A stretch of DNA of 7,478 nt from JAUREX01 sp964472135 (GCA_964472135.1 CAYYJB010000087.1:1-7478); one strand, 5' to 3'. Shown: positions 1 through 6,168, counted from the first letter of the stretch. The notes: generated by a model not told the origin, from the sequence alone. Made by a program: numbers and translations.

Positions 1-60
1 GGTTTTTCCGGCTTTTCCCTAGACGATTTTTCGAAGATGCCGCCGTCGCAGATAGTGGTT

Positions 61-73
61 CGCGCGCGCGCGC
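61..73. repeat. Alternating CG tract
   Basis: Thirteen bases of strictly alternating C and G, flanked by TT and AT. Such tracts can adopt Z-DNA under negative supercoiling. In a genome this GC-rich it may be chance, and no function is claimed. Confidence 0.6.
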
Positions 74-89
74 ATACGTTACCCCGCAA

Positions 90-116
90 AACGCTCCCTA
101 GCCTCCCATAGCTCCC
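90..116. repeat. Three imperfect 9-bp tandem units
   Basis: The units aacgctccc, tagcctccc and atagctccc follow each other without spacing and share a CTCCC-type core. Read on the - strand they are GGGAG-led purine repeats. They lie in non-coding sequence just past the operon. They could be short iterons or a protein-binding array, or just part of a purine/pyrimidine-biased stretch. Confidence 0.45.
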
Positions 117-244
117 AGATGGACGACAACACCATGACGCCAAACGTCTTTTCCCCCCGGCCCCCGCGCGGCCGATCCTCCCGAAAAGGGCCGGGGCCTC
201 CCATTCCTCCCGAGGATCGAGAGGTCGGGGCGCGGGGCGCAAGC

Positions 245-514
245 CTAGCACCATGGCGGCATGTCCCCCGCGATCGCCCAGCCCGACCGCGTCAGGCGCC
301 ATTCGAAAGTCTCGCCGACGCTGCGATCGACCTCCGGACGATCCGCCAGACCCTTGCTCCGCAACCCGGCCAGCGCGCCCGACACCCAGGTCGGATCGCG
401 CCTCAGCCGCCGCGACAGGCCATAGAGCGAGGTGATCCCCAGCATCCGCTGCGCCGTCGCCAGCGCGCGCAGCACCTCGGCCTCGCCATCGAGAAGCACG
501 TCAACCCTGGGCAT
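245..514 (-). CDS. Winged-helix DNA-binding protein (MarR-like), last gene of the operon
   Basis: An 89-aa protein. Residues of the type SLYGLSRRLRRDPTWVSGAL (about 29-48) read as a helix-turn-helix whose second helix faces DNA, and WRLTRSGWA near the end resembles the beta wing of MarR/winged-helix proteins. I chose the ATG at 514 because it overlaps the stop of the helicase gene by 14 bp and has GGGGTG seven bases upstream. A longer frame starting at 607 would be buried deep in the helicase gene. It probably binds DNA as a late member of the replication operon, either as a transcriptional regulator or as a replication accessory. The specific target is unknown, and family membership is inferred from pattern only. 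Confidence 0.75.
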   Translation of the reverse strand: MPRVDVLLDGEAEVLRALATAQRMLGITSLYGLSRRLRRDPTWVSGALAGLRSKGLADRPEVDRSVGETFEWRLTRSGWAIAGDMPPWC

Positions 515-2324
515 CGCTTTGCACCCCGAACAGAAGATTGCCGCGGCTGTCCCGAGGCACCTCGGACAGCCTGCGCTTGAAGACATCGGTGAAGCGGACC
601 CCGTCATAGTGCATCGAGCTGCTCTTGCGCTGGGTGAACCGCTGGCCCGTCGCGGGCGAGGCCCAGCGTCCCGACTTTTCCTTGAGCCGCCGTGCGACCG
701 AGTTCGGCCGCCACGCGCCCTGCCCCTGGTCGTGCAGCCAGACCGCGAAGCCCTCGGCCAGCTCGCGCGCCCCGACGCTGTCGACGGGCGCGCCGGTGAC
801 GACGCAAGCCTCGGTCAGGAACACGCCCACCGGGTCGCTGTCGGCGCGATACTCGGCCGTCGCGTCCCGCACCGTCTGCGGCTCGCGCAGCCCGCCCTCG
901 AGGTAATCCATCAGCCCCTCGCAGGCCCAGGCGAAGATCCCGTCCCGCTCTGCCCAGAGCCGCGCCGGCAGGGTCGCATCGCGCTCTGCCGCAGGGATCT
1001 GGACGTCGAACGGCACCATCAGCACGCGCCGCCAGATCCCGTCGTCCGTGCCCCGGATCTCCGGCTTGTGATTGCCCGAGATCGTGAGCTTGAACTCCGG
1101 CCGCACCTCGACGAAATCGGCGTGCAGCGCGCGCACCAGGATCGGCTCGCCGCCGGTCAGCTCCTTGATGATCCCCTCCTGCAACCGCTCGCCCTCTTCG
1201 GGCTCCGAGGCGCGCACCATCCGCGCACCCATCAGCGGCACGAGGTCGGGCGTCGCATCCCCGCCGCCGCGCCGGTTGCGGCCCGTCAGGCTCTCGATCT
1301 TGGCGCTCGCGGCATAATCGCCGAAGACGCGCGCCATGATGTCGACGAGCACCGATTTGCCGTTCGCCCCGGCGCCGTAGAAGAAAGCGAGCTTCTGCTC
1401 TGCGGTTATTCCGGTCATCGACAGGCCGAACCAGCGGCCGAGAAAGGCGCGCATCTCGGGATCGGGCTGGATCCGACCGATGAAGGCGTCGAAGACGGGG
1501 CGCGGGGCGCGCGCGTCATAGCCGACGGGGGCGAGCTTGGTCATGAGCTGGCCGCGCGCATGGGGCGCGAGCGTGACCTCGGCCGTGCGCGTGTAGCCCT
1601 CGCCTGCCCCGCCGGACACCGAGAACCGCACGAGCCCGGATTCGGTGTTGATCGCGAGCGGATCGGCGTCGAGCGCCTCGAGCTGGCGCGCCACGTCGCC
1701 GACGGCGCCCTCGATCAGCATCGCATCGATGCGCGCGCGGTTGCCCGAGCTGACCGCGTGGCGGCGATGGCTCTTGCGCAGCGCGGCCATGGTCGCGCGG
1801 ATCTCGGCGATCCGCTCGAGCTTGGCGCGCGCCGCGCGCACCGCGTCCGTCTTCTCGCCGCCCGCCTCGGCCTCGGCCTGGGCAAGCGCGGCGCGCACCT
1901 CGTCCTCTTCGGCAAGCATCGCCATCGAGCGCGGCGAAAGGCTCACATGCGCGGCCTCGAGCTCGATGCGCCCGCTCACCTGCTGCGCCAGCCGCCGCGC
2001 CGCGATCGCGTCCGGGTCGTGCTGATAGCGCCGCCCGTCCCAGACATACCAGCCGACGCGCGGCACATGGATGAGGTCGGCGCCATAATAGACGACGAAC
2101 CGCCTGCCGTTGCCCACGTCATTGAGCGGCAGCGCCGCGCAGGCGCGCTCTGGCGGGGCCTGCGCCGGATCATCCGACCCGCCGCCCGAGGCGCCGCCGG
2201 CGCCAGGGCCGGCCGCGCCGACCGGATCGGCACCCGGGTCCTCGGGCGGCAGGTCGAGCCCCTCGGGCAGATCGACATCCTCGGCCGCCTCGAGGGCCGC
2301 GCGCACCTGGTCAAGCCCGCCCAT
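501..2324 (-). CDS. Phage/plasmid D5/P4-type replicative helicase (SF3 ATPase)
   Basis: A 607-aa protein if started at the ATG at 2324; a GTG one codon upstream is also possible. Numbering here counts from that GTG. Residues 1-60 form an acidic, Gly/Ala/Pro-rich low-complexity tail. About 200-300 matches a D5-N-like segment. The SF3 ATPase core follows: Walker A GAGANGKS at 318-325, an acidic Walker B region around RASEPEEGE (372-380), and motif C with TISGNHKP (415-422) followed by GIWRRV (430-435), whose arginines are candidates for the arginine finger. The C-terminal 100 residues look like a winged-helix tail. By family knowledge it is a hexameric 3'-5' helicase that unwinds phage DNA. No primase catalytic domain is visible here; priming is supplied by the separate Toprim gene upstream. 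The start overlaps the preceding stop as TGATG, and GGTGGGG lies just upstream. Confidence 0.93.
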   Translation of the reverse strand: MGGLDQVRAALEAAEDVDLPEGLDLPPEDPGADPVGAAGPGAGGASGGGSDDPAQAPPERACAALPLNDVGNGRRFVVYYGADLIHVPRVGWYVWDGRRYQHDPDAIAARRLAQQVSGRIELEAAHVSLSPRSMAMLAEEDEVRAALAQAEAEAGGEKTDAVRAARAKLERIAEIRATMAALRKSHRRHAVSSGNRARIDAMLIEGAVGDVARQLEALDADPLAINTESGLVRFSVSGGAGEGYTRTAEVTLAPHARGQLMTKLAPVGYDARAPRPVFDAFIGRIQPDPEMRAFLGRWFGLSMTGITAEQKLAFFYGAGANGKSVLVDIMARVFGDYAASAKIESLTGRNRRGGGDATPDLVPLMGARMVRASEPEEGERLQEGIIKELTGGEPILVRALHADFVEVRPEFKLTISGNHKPEIRGTDDGIWRRVLMVPFDVQIPAAERDATLPARLWAERDGIFAWACEGLMDYLEGGLREPQTVRDATAEYRADSDPVGVFLTEACVVTGAPVDSVGARELAEGFAVWLHDQGQGAWRPNSVARRLKEKSGRWASPATGQRFTQRKSSSMHYDGVRFTDVFKRRLSEVPRDSRGNLLFGVQSDAQG

Positions 2325-2677
2325 CACATCCCCACCGCATGCTGATCGTAGAGCCGCACCACCGCGCTTTCGCCCTCGGGCAGCGTCATGTCGCAGCCCG
2401 GGACGCAGATCACCCCCTCGGGCGGTTCCAGCACGACCCGGTCGCGGTCGGCGACGGCGTTGAAGGTAAAGGTGAGGCCCACGCGCAGCCCGCCGAGCGC
2501 GAGCGTGCGCGCGCCATTGTCGACCGGGGCGTTGCTCGGATCATTGTCGAATTGCACCTCGGCCAGCGCGCCGGCGGCGGCGCTCGGGCGCAGCGTCACC
2601 GCGCTGCCCGCGATCATCACCGTCTCGGCCCCGGCCGGGCCCGCGATCAGCGCCGCGATCAGGCCAGCGCGCATCAT
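2324..2677 (-). CDS. Small predicted exported protein of unknown function
   Basis: A 117-aa protein. The N-terminus, MMRAGLIAALIAGPAGA followed by ET, is a classic short Sec signal peptide with an AxA-type cleavage site near residue 17. The mature part of about 100 residues is beta-rich in appearance, with alternating hydrophobic residues (LRVGLTFTFNAV), and contains a CVPGC pair that could form a disulfide. I know of no family for it. The ATG at 2677 overlaps the previous stop as ATGA, and a GAGG lies about nine bases upstream. A predicted periplasmic or envelope protein between a DNA-binding protein and a replicative helicase is unexpected. A lysogenic-conversion or superinfection role is possible but is inference. 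Confidence 0.75.
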   Translation of the reverse strand: MMRAGLIAALIAGPAGAETVMIAGSAVTLRPSAAAGALAEVQFDNDPSNAPVDNGARTLALGGLRVGLTFTFNAVADRDRVVLEPPEGVICVPGCDMTLPEGESAVVRLYDQHAVGM

Positions 2678-3546
2678 GCCCGGCACGCCTCGGGCTCGAG
2701 GCCAAGCGCCCCCGCGACCTCGTAGATCGACCAGCGGCCGGCGTCCGTCAGCGTCGCCTTGCGCGCCCTCGATGACGCCTTGACACCGGTCAGGTCATGA
2801 TCGTCCACCTCATCGGCGGTCCAGCCGAGGCAGGCGAGCCGGATCAGCTCGCGATCCATCTCCCGGGTCCAGAACCCGTGCGGCGACACCCGCTCGAGAT
2901 GCGCCTCGAGCGCGCCGGGCGCGTCGGGGTCGCAATCGGCCTGCGGCGCATCGGCCTGGCCTCGCTTCTCGGCCGCGGCCGCGTCCGCCGCCGCCTCGGC
3001 CGCGAGGTTGATCACCATATGCCGGCCGCCATATCTTTTCACCCGCTGCTGGAGCGCGGCGACGCTCCGGCCGGTCGCCGCCGAAATCTCTTCCCAGCTC
3101 CGACCCTCCGACAAGAGCAGCCCGAGCTCGACGTCCGCGGCATGCGTCCAGGGCGCGCCGTGGCCCGCCGTTGGTGCCTCCACCTCGGGCCTGGGCGACA
3201 GCGGCACCGCATCGCGACCCACCGCCATCGTCTCGATCGGCGCGACCGGGACCACCCTCAATTCCACCGGCTTGACCGAGGGCGCAACCGGCGCGGCCGT
3301 CGGCACCTCGGCCGGCGCGGTCGAAAGCCCCTCGGGCCAGGCCTCGCCCTTGCCCCAGCGGTCGAGCGCGATCTCGCGCGGATCGACGGCGCGCGTCGCG
3401 CCCAGATCGACCTCGACGCGCAACCTGCCGTTTTCGAGCGCGACGCGCACCGTGCAGCCCTCGAGCTCGAGCGCGCGCGCCTGGTCCAGGAGCGCCGCCA
3501 TCGCATGCACGCGCGCAAGCGCCCCGATGGTCGTGAGATCAGCCAT
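2674..3546 (-). CDS. Putative DNA-binding protein with SANT/Myb-like modules
   Basis: A 290-aa protein with no family I can name. Residues 30-50 form a short beta-type segment. About 75-130 is a Pro/Ala/Val-rich linker. Residues 132-170 (PWTHAADVELGLLLSEGRSW, then EEISAATGRSVAALQQRV) fit the tryptophan-led three-helix pattern of SANT/Myb-like or GcrA-like HTH modules. Residues 178-210 are an Ala/Asp-rich linker. A second tryptophan-led segment, FWTREMDRELIRLACLGWTADEV (225-247, written in two halves in that order), looks like a degenerate second copy. The ATG at 3546 has a strong GGAGG six bases upstream and overlaps the primase stop by 8 bp. Its place between primase and helicase suggests a role in origin binding, helicase loading or early regulation; that is inference. 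Confidence 0.8.
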   Translation of the reverse strand: MADLTTIGALARVHAMAALLDQARALELEGCTVRVALENGRLRVEVDLGATRAVDPREIALDRWGKGEAWPEGLSTAPAEVPTAAPVAPSVKPVELRVVPVAPIETMAVGRDAVPLSPRPEVEAPTAGHGAPWTHAADVELGLLLSEGRSWEEISAATGRSVAALQQRVKRYGGRHMVINLAAEAAADAAAAEKRGQADAPQADCDPDAPGALEAHLERVSPHGFWTREMDRELIRLACLGWTADEVDDHDLTGVKASSRARKATLTDAGRWSIYEVAGALGLEPEACRA

Positions 3547-4642
3547 GCGTCGCCTCCATCAGAAGATCGTTCAGGTCGCGCCCCGACCCCGGGTTGACGA
3601 TCCGGCCGCGCAGCCCGCGGCGCAGCACCATCGCCCGCCGCAGCCCCGCCTCGCAGGCCGCCCGCGTCATGCGCGGGTCGCTGTCGCCGTCGAGCAGAAA
3701 GACCAGCTCGGCCACCCCCTCGGGCGGCACGAAGGCGTCGCGATCCTCGAGGTCGGGCAGCCCGGAAAATTTCAGGCCCTGCCCGTGGCGCCGCCTGCCC
3801 GACATGTTGCCAAGGTCGACACCCGCCCAGACGATCGCCTCGGGCGCCGCCACCAGCGCGGTCAGCGACGTCTCGATCCCCTCGCCCATGATCATCTTCG
3901 GCGCGATCCGCCGCCCGGTCAGCCGCACCGTGCCGCCCTTCTTGCTGCCGAGCACCTTCTTGGCCGGCAGATCCGCCTCGCCGTCGCGAATGCGCGCCTT
4001 GCCCTTGGGCGCCGCGGGATCGATCCAGGTCCGATGCACCCCGATCACGCGGCCGTCCGGCCCCGAGATGGCGCAGACCATCGCCGGGCCGCGGTGCAGC
4101 TCGCGCGCGCCGCGCCCCTCCCCCAGCACATAGCGCAGCGCCCCGTGAAACCGGATCACCGGCGGGATCTCGGGCAGCGCCTCGGGGCCGATCCCGCGCC
4201 GCGCCAGATACGCCCGCACCGCGGTGCCCTCGGCCGGCACGCACTCCCGCCAGAGCTGCAGCGCGGACGCCCGCGCCGCCGCGCGCCGCTCGGCCGCGAT
4301 CCGGTCCTGCTCGGCACGGTGCCGCTCGGCCGCCTCGGCCCGCGCCCGCACCACATGGGCGGGCAATTCCTGCCGCGGACCGGCGACCCATTCGAGCGCG
4401 CCCGCGAAATCATACCCCAGCGCATGCTGCACCAGCGCGATCTGATCGCCCCCGCGATCGCAGCGCCGGCAGAGCCAGACCGACTTGCGCAGATCGATCG
4501 CGAAACGGTCGCGCCCGCCGCAGACCGGGCACGGCCCGACCAGCTCCTGCCCCGCGCGCCGCAACCGCGACAGCCCGAGCCTGTCCGACAGCTCGGCCAT
4601 CGACAGCGCCCGCGCCTCGGCGATCCTGGGATCATCGCGCAT
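3539..4642 (-). CDS. CHC2 zinc-finger / Toprim DNA primase (DUF7146-type)
   Basis: A 367-aa protein that should synthesise RNA primers for phage replication. The zinc-binding domain has CPVC at 38-41 and CRRC at 58-61, giving four cysteine ligands. Residues 95-135 are a charged helical linker. The Toprim fold shows the catalytic Glu in MGEGIETS (E254) and the metal-binding DGDSD (318-322) after a hydrophobic strand (LVFLL). The C-terminus RDLNDLL resembles the end of Toprim primases. I chose the ATG at 4642 because it overlaps the upstream stop as TGATG; a longer frame starting at 4711 would run inside the preceding gene. Primase and SF3 helicase are separate genes here, two genes apart, unlike the single fused P4 alpha type. 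Confidence 0.92.
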   Translation of the reverse strand: MRDDPRIAEARALSMAELSDRLGLSRLRRAGQELVGPCPVCGGRDRFAIDLRKSVWLCRRCDRGGDQIALVQHALGYDFAGALEWVAGPRQELPAHVVRARAEAAERHRAEQDRIAAERRAAARASALQLWRECVPAEGTAVRAYLARRGIGPEALPEIPPVIRFHGALRYVLGEGRGARELHRGPAMVCAISGPDGRVIGVHRTWIDPAAPKGKARIRDGEADLPAKKVLGSKKGGTVRLTGRRIAPKMIMGEGIETSLTALVAAPEAIVWAGVDLGNMSGRRRHGQGLKFSGLPDLEDRDAFVPPEGVAELVFLLDGDSDPRMTRAACEAGLRRAMVLRRGLRGRIVNPGSGRDLNDLLMEATHG

Positions 4643-4944
4643 CACGCCAGCACCCCGAGCGTCAGCCCCGCGATGAGCCCGAGCGCCGCGGCGATCCATT
4701 GCAGCCGCCACGCCATCCTGAGCCGCGCCGCCTGCACCGCCCGATCGGCCTCGAGCGCGGCGATCAGCCCCTGCATCCCGGTGAAAAGCGGCCCGAGGGA
4801 TCGCAGCGCGCCCGGCAGCGACCGCACGTCGCGCGGCCTGACCGCCTGCCCCACCGCCTGGAAAGCCGCGACCCGCGCCGCGGCATCGCAGACGGTGGTG
4901 ATGTCGCGCCCGAAAGCCGGATCGGTGATGCGCGGCGCTTCCAT
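4642..4944 (-). CDS. Small protein with one C-terminal membrane segment
   Basis: A 100-aa protein. Residues 1-80 are mostly helical and soluble in character, with many Ala/Arg residues. Residues 82-99 (QWIAAALGLIAGLTLGVL) form one hydrophobic helix, and the protein ends directly after it. This predicts a tail-anchored topology with the N-terminal part in the cytoplasm. The ATG at 4944 follows the previous stop by one base (TGAAATG) and has GGAG eight bases upstream. I recognise no family. It might tether a phage early protein to the membrane; that is inference. Confidence 0.75.
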   Translation of the reverse strand: MEAPRITDPAFGRDITTVCDAAARVAAFQAVGQAVRPRDVRSLPGALRSLGPLFTGMQGLIAALEADRAVQAARLRMAWRLQWIAAALGLIAGLTLGVLA

Positions 4945-4945
4945 T

Positions 4946-5209
4946 TCAGAACTCCGCCATCATCGCGGCGCGCTGCCGCGCAGCCTCTGCAGCTGTCAAG
5001 GATTCCTTGACAGCTGCCGCATCCGCCCTGAGCGCCAGCGCCTCGGCCCGCTGGCGCGCCACCCGCGCCACCAGCCGCGCCGCGATCCCGCCCAGCCCCT
5101 GCCAGCTGTCGGCGTCGGGCTCTGCCGCCGACTGCCAGTCGCTGGGCCAGCCTAGATCAGCCAGAACACCCGGACGTTGCGGGCGAGCGATGTCGTGATC
5201 TCGTGCCAT
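4946..5209 (-). CDS. Small coiled-coil protein
   Basis: An 87-aa protein. Residues 1-38 are polar and contain three tryptophans. Residues 40-86 are Ala/Arg/Glu-rich with a heptad-like spacing and should form a helix or coiled coil. The ATG at 5209 is favoured by the run GAGGGGAT immediately upstream, even though this creates a 58-bp overlap with the DUF1937 gene in another frame; no ATG or GTG lies further in that would reduce the overlap. The gene carries a 29-bp perfect palindrome at 4989-5017, within the codons for AVKESLTA. No known family. Confidence 0.7.
   Translation of the reverse strand: MARDHDIARPQRPGVLADLGWPSDWQSAAEPDADSWQGLGGIAARLVARVARQRAEALALRADAAAVKESLTAAEAARQRAAMMAEF
4989..5017. 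repeat. 29-bp perfect palindrome inside a coding sequence
   Basis: The 14-bp arms GCAGCTGTCAAGGA and TCCTTGACAGCTGC are exact reverse complements around a single central T at 5003. Each strand therefore contains a TTGACA. It lies in the frame of the coiled-coil gene. It could act as a protein-binding dyad, a DNA cruciform, or a strong mRNA hairpin affecting downstream translation or mRNA stability. No T-run follows it on either strand, so it is not an ordinary intrinsic terminator. Confidence 0.9.
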
Positions 5210-5631
5210 ATCCCCTCGCTTTCCCGCCGCCCCGGCAAATCGGGCACGACGACCGCGCACGACGCCTGCAGCATCGGCGCGCACCATTTGGTCCAGAACG
5301 CGTCGTCGAACGGGTCGGGCCGCAGCCCCTCGGGCAGGGCGTGCCGCAGCGCGACCGCCTGGACGATCGGCGACACCGCGCTGACGCCGAGCCGCGCGAG
5401 CTCCGCCACCTCGGCCGCGGCCTCGCGCGCCACCGCCTTCTCGGCATCGACCAGCGCGATGCCTTGCGTGCGCGTCATCGCCTGCACGCGCCGCGTGTAG
5501 GGTGTCGCCAGATAGACCTGCCCGCTCACCAGCCGCGCCACATCCTCATGCGTGCCGGTGTGCCAGATCCCTGGCCAGCCGCCGTCCCGCGCCGCGCGCA
5601 GCACCCGCTCGGCGGTCTCGGCCGCCGCCAT
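5152..5631 (-). CDS. DUF1937 family protein (nucleoside deoxyribosyltransferase-like fold)
   Basis: A 159-aa protein from the ATG at 5631; a GTG one codon earlier is also possible. It shows the family's recognisable blocks in order: VYLATPYTRR (39-48) at the first strand, LGVSAVSPI (81-89), DAFWTKWCAPMLQAS (110-124), and the strand plus loop VVVPDLPGRRESEGI (127-141) followed by HEI with a Glu at 144. These blocks match the Rossmann-like fold shared with nucleoside 2-deoxyribosyltransferases, where the late acidic residues act on the nucleoside. The enzymatic activity of DUF1937 is not established, so a nucleotide-metabolism role is inference. The 3' end overlaps the next gene by 58 bp. The region just upstream carries a terminator-like hairpin. 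Confidence 0.85.
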   Translation of the reverse strand: MAAAETAERVLRAARDGGWPGIWHTGTHEDVARLVSGQVYLATPYTRRVQAMTRTQGIALVDAEKAVAREAAAEVAELARLGVSAVSPIVQAVALRHALPEGLRPDPFDDAFWTKWCAPMLQASCAVVVPDLPGRRESEGIWHEITTSLARNVRVFWLI

Positions 5632-5645
5632 CACGCCACCCGCCT

Positions 5646-5666
5646 AAAAGGCCCGGCGGGCCGGGC
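5646..5666 (-). terminator. Terminator-like hairpin ahead of the DUF1937 gene
   Basis: Read leftward, GCCCGG (5666-5661), loop CCCG and CCGGGC (5656-5651) form a six-pair GC stem followed by C and TTTT (5649-5646). The T-run is short, so termination may be partial. It ends about 11 bases before the DUF1937 start codons, which suits attenuation or an endpoint for a short Cro-only transcript. The 5' arm is shared with the preceding hairpin at 5662-5675. Confidence 0.5.
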
Positions 5667-5675
5667 AGATGCCCG
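5662..5675 (-). promoter_or_regulatory. Hairpin that competes with the terminator stem
   Basis: CGGGCA and TGCCCG flank two bases, giving at least five pairs with an ATCT loop. On the leftward transcript this hairpin forms first and uses bases 5666-5662 of the terminator's 5' arm. The two stems are therefore largely mutually exclusive, as in an antiterminator/terminator pair. A weaker five-pair terminator stem (GGCCC/GGGCC, 5650-5662) shares only one base with it, which weakens the exclusivity. Confidence 0.4.
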
Positions 5676-5704
5676 AACCCGCCGGCAGTTCAACAGGGAG
5701 GATG

Positions 5705-5804
5705 GACGGTTGCGCCCCGCGCCGTGAACGCCGCTCTGGGCCGGGCAGGCCCCTGTTTGCGCCCTCGGATCACGACGGTTGCGACCCCTCGCAGGGATCC
5801 GAGG
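5705..5804 (-). ncRNA. Hairpin-rich leader between the Cro-like and DUF1937 genes (candidate structured RNA)
   Basis: Three inverted repeats follow each other. At 5763-5804, 9-bp perfect arms (CCTCGGATC / GATCCGAGG) enclose a nested TGCGA-CCCC-TCGCA hairpin (5780-5793). At 5738-5752, GGGCC and GGCCC flank five bases. At 5706-5725, ACGG and CCGT enclose GCGC-CCC-GCGC. The first and third share the 10-bp direct repeat GACGGTTGCG (5774-5783 and 5705-5714) and present a G-rich loop on the leftward transcript. The region could be a leader RNA or small RNA. GC-rich DNA makes chance stems common, and a 79-aa frame also crosses it, so this call is tentative. Confidence 0.4.
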
Positions 5805-5866
5805 ACGCCGACGAGGCCACGCTACCCCGTGAAGGTCCCCCCGCGAGGGTGACTGCATGCGGCCGG

Positions 5867-6136
5867 TCATGCGACCGCCCCGCTCTGGCGCTTGCCGTTG
5901 CTCTTGCAATCGGCGTCCGCATCCACATGTTGTGAGGGTCGCGCTTCCTTCATCCGGAACAAGGCGGGCGGGCACTCGACTGCCGCATCATCCGCAAGGC
6001 GCTTGAGCGCCATATACCACGAGGAAGGATAGCTGCCCTTGACGACGTTGTTGCTCACGGCCGTCAGGCCGACATCGAGCGCGTCCGCCATGGCGCGCCG
6101 GCCGATCCTATCTGCAAACTCCAAGGCTGTGATCAT
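5867..6136 (-). CDS. Cro-like HTH regulator
   Basis: An 89-aa protein. Residues 11-33 (IGRRAMADALDVGLTAVSNN and after) fit the helix-turn-helix of Cro-like proteins common in alphaproteobacterial prophages, including the following basic VVKGSYPSSWYMALKRL stretch, in which SSW-type residues sit between helices. The C-terminal 30 residues are polar and probably disordered. It is divergent from the repressor gene and heads the leftward operon, the usual position for Cro. The ATG at 6136 has no strong ribosome site (upstream GATTCGCGACGACC), so it may be translated weakly from a short leader. Expected role: binds the shared operators to shut off the repressor and tune early transcription; the targets are inferred. 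Confidence 0.82.
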   Translation of the reverse strand: MITALEFADRIGRRAMADALDVGLTAVSNNVVKGSYPSSWYMALKRLADDAAVECPPALFRMKEARPSQHVDADADCKSNGKRQSGAVA

Positions 6137-6148
6137 GGTCGTCGCGAA

Positions 6149-6163
6149 TCCAACTTAACTGGA
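6149..6163. promoter_or_regulatory. Operator candidate 1 (TCCA-N7-TGGA)
   Basis: TCCAACTTAACTGGA has 4-bp symmetric ends. It lies just downstream of the proposed -10 of the leftward promoter, where a bound repressor would block initiation. Twelve of its 15 bases match the element at 6802-6816. Confidence 0.6.
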
Positions 6164-6168
6164 ATAAT

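Larger units (their letters stand above)
1..244. other. Left-edge stretch with no supported gene
   Basis: This stretch lies downstream of the leftward operon. No open frame here has both a credible ribosome site and the codon use of its neighbours. The + strand is pyrimidine-rich, with repeated CTCCC/CCTCCC blocks. It contains three imperfect 9-bp units at 90-116 and an alternating CG tract at 61-73. A leftward frame beginning at 255 stays open to the edge but uses codons (AGA, AGG, CTA, TCA) that the operon genes avoid, so I do not call it. In related phages the packaging genes often follow the helicase, so this could be the spacer before them; that is inference. Confidence 0.5.

Noticed and set aside
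1..255. A leftward frame from an ATG at 255, open to the window edge
   Set aside because: It overlaps the winged-helix gene's stop and would be coupled, but much of it uses rare codons (AGA, AGG, CTA, TCA) unlike its neighbours. An open run of 85 codons is common by chance at this GC content. Sequence to the left would decide.
119..580. A 153-codon + strand frame at the left end
   Set aside because: Pro/Arg-rich low-information product overlapping the winged-helix gene in antisense, with no ribosome site.
432..2345. A 637-codon open frame on the + strand
   Set aside because: It lies opposite the SF3 helicase, which has Walker A, Walker B and motif C. The + frame gives Arg/His/Pro/Ala-rich nonsense, typical of an antisense shadow in high-GC DNA.
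3008..5155. A 715-codon open frame on the + strand
   Set aside because: It spans the antisense of four coupled leftward genes, including the CHC2/Toprim primase. No recognisable motif and no suitable ribosome site.
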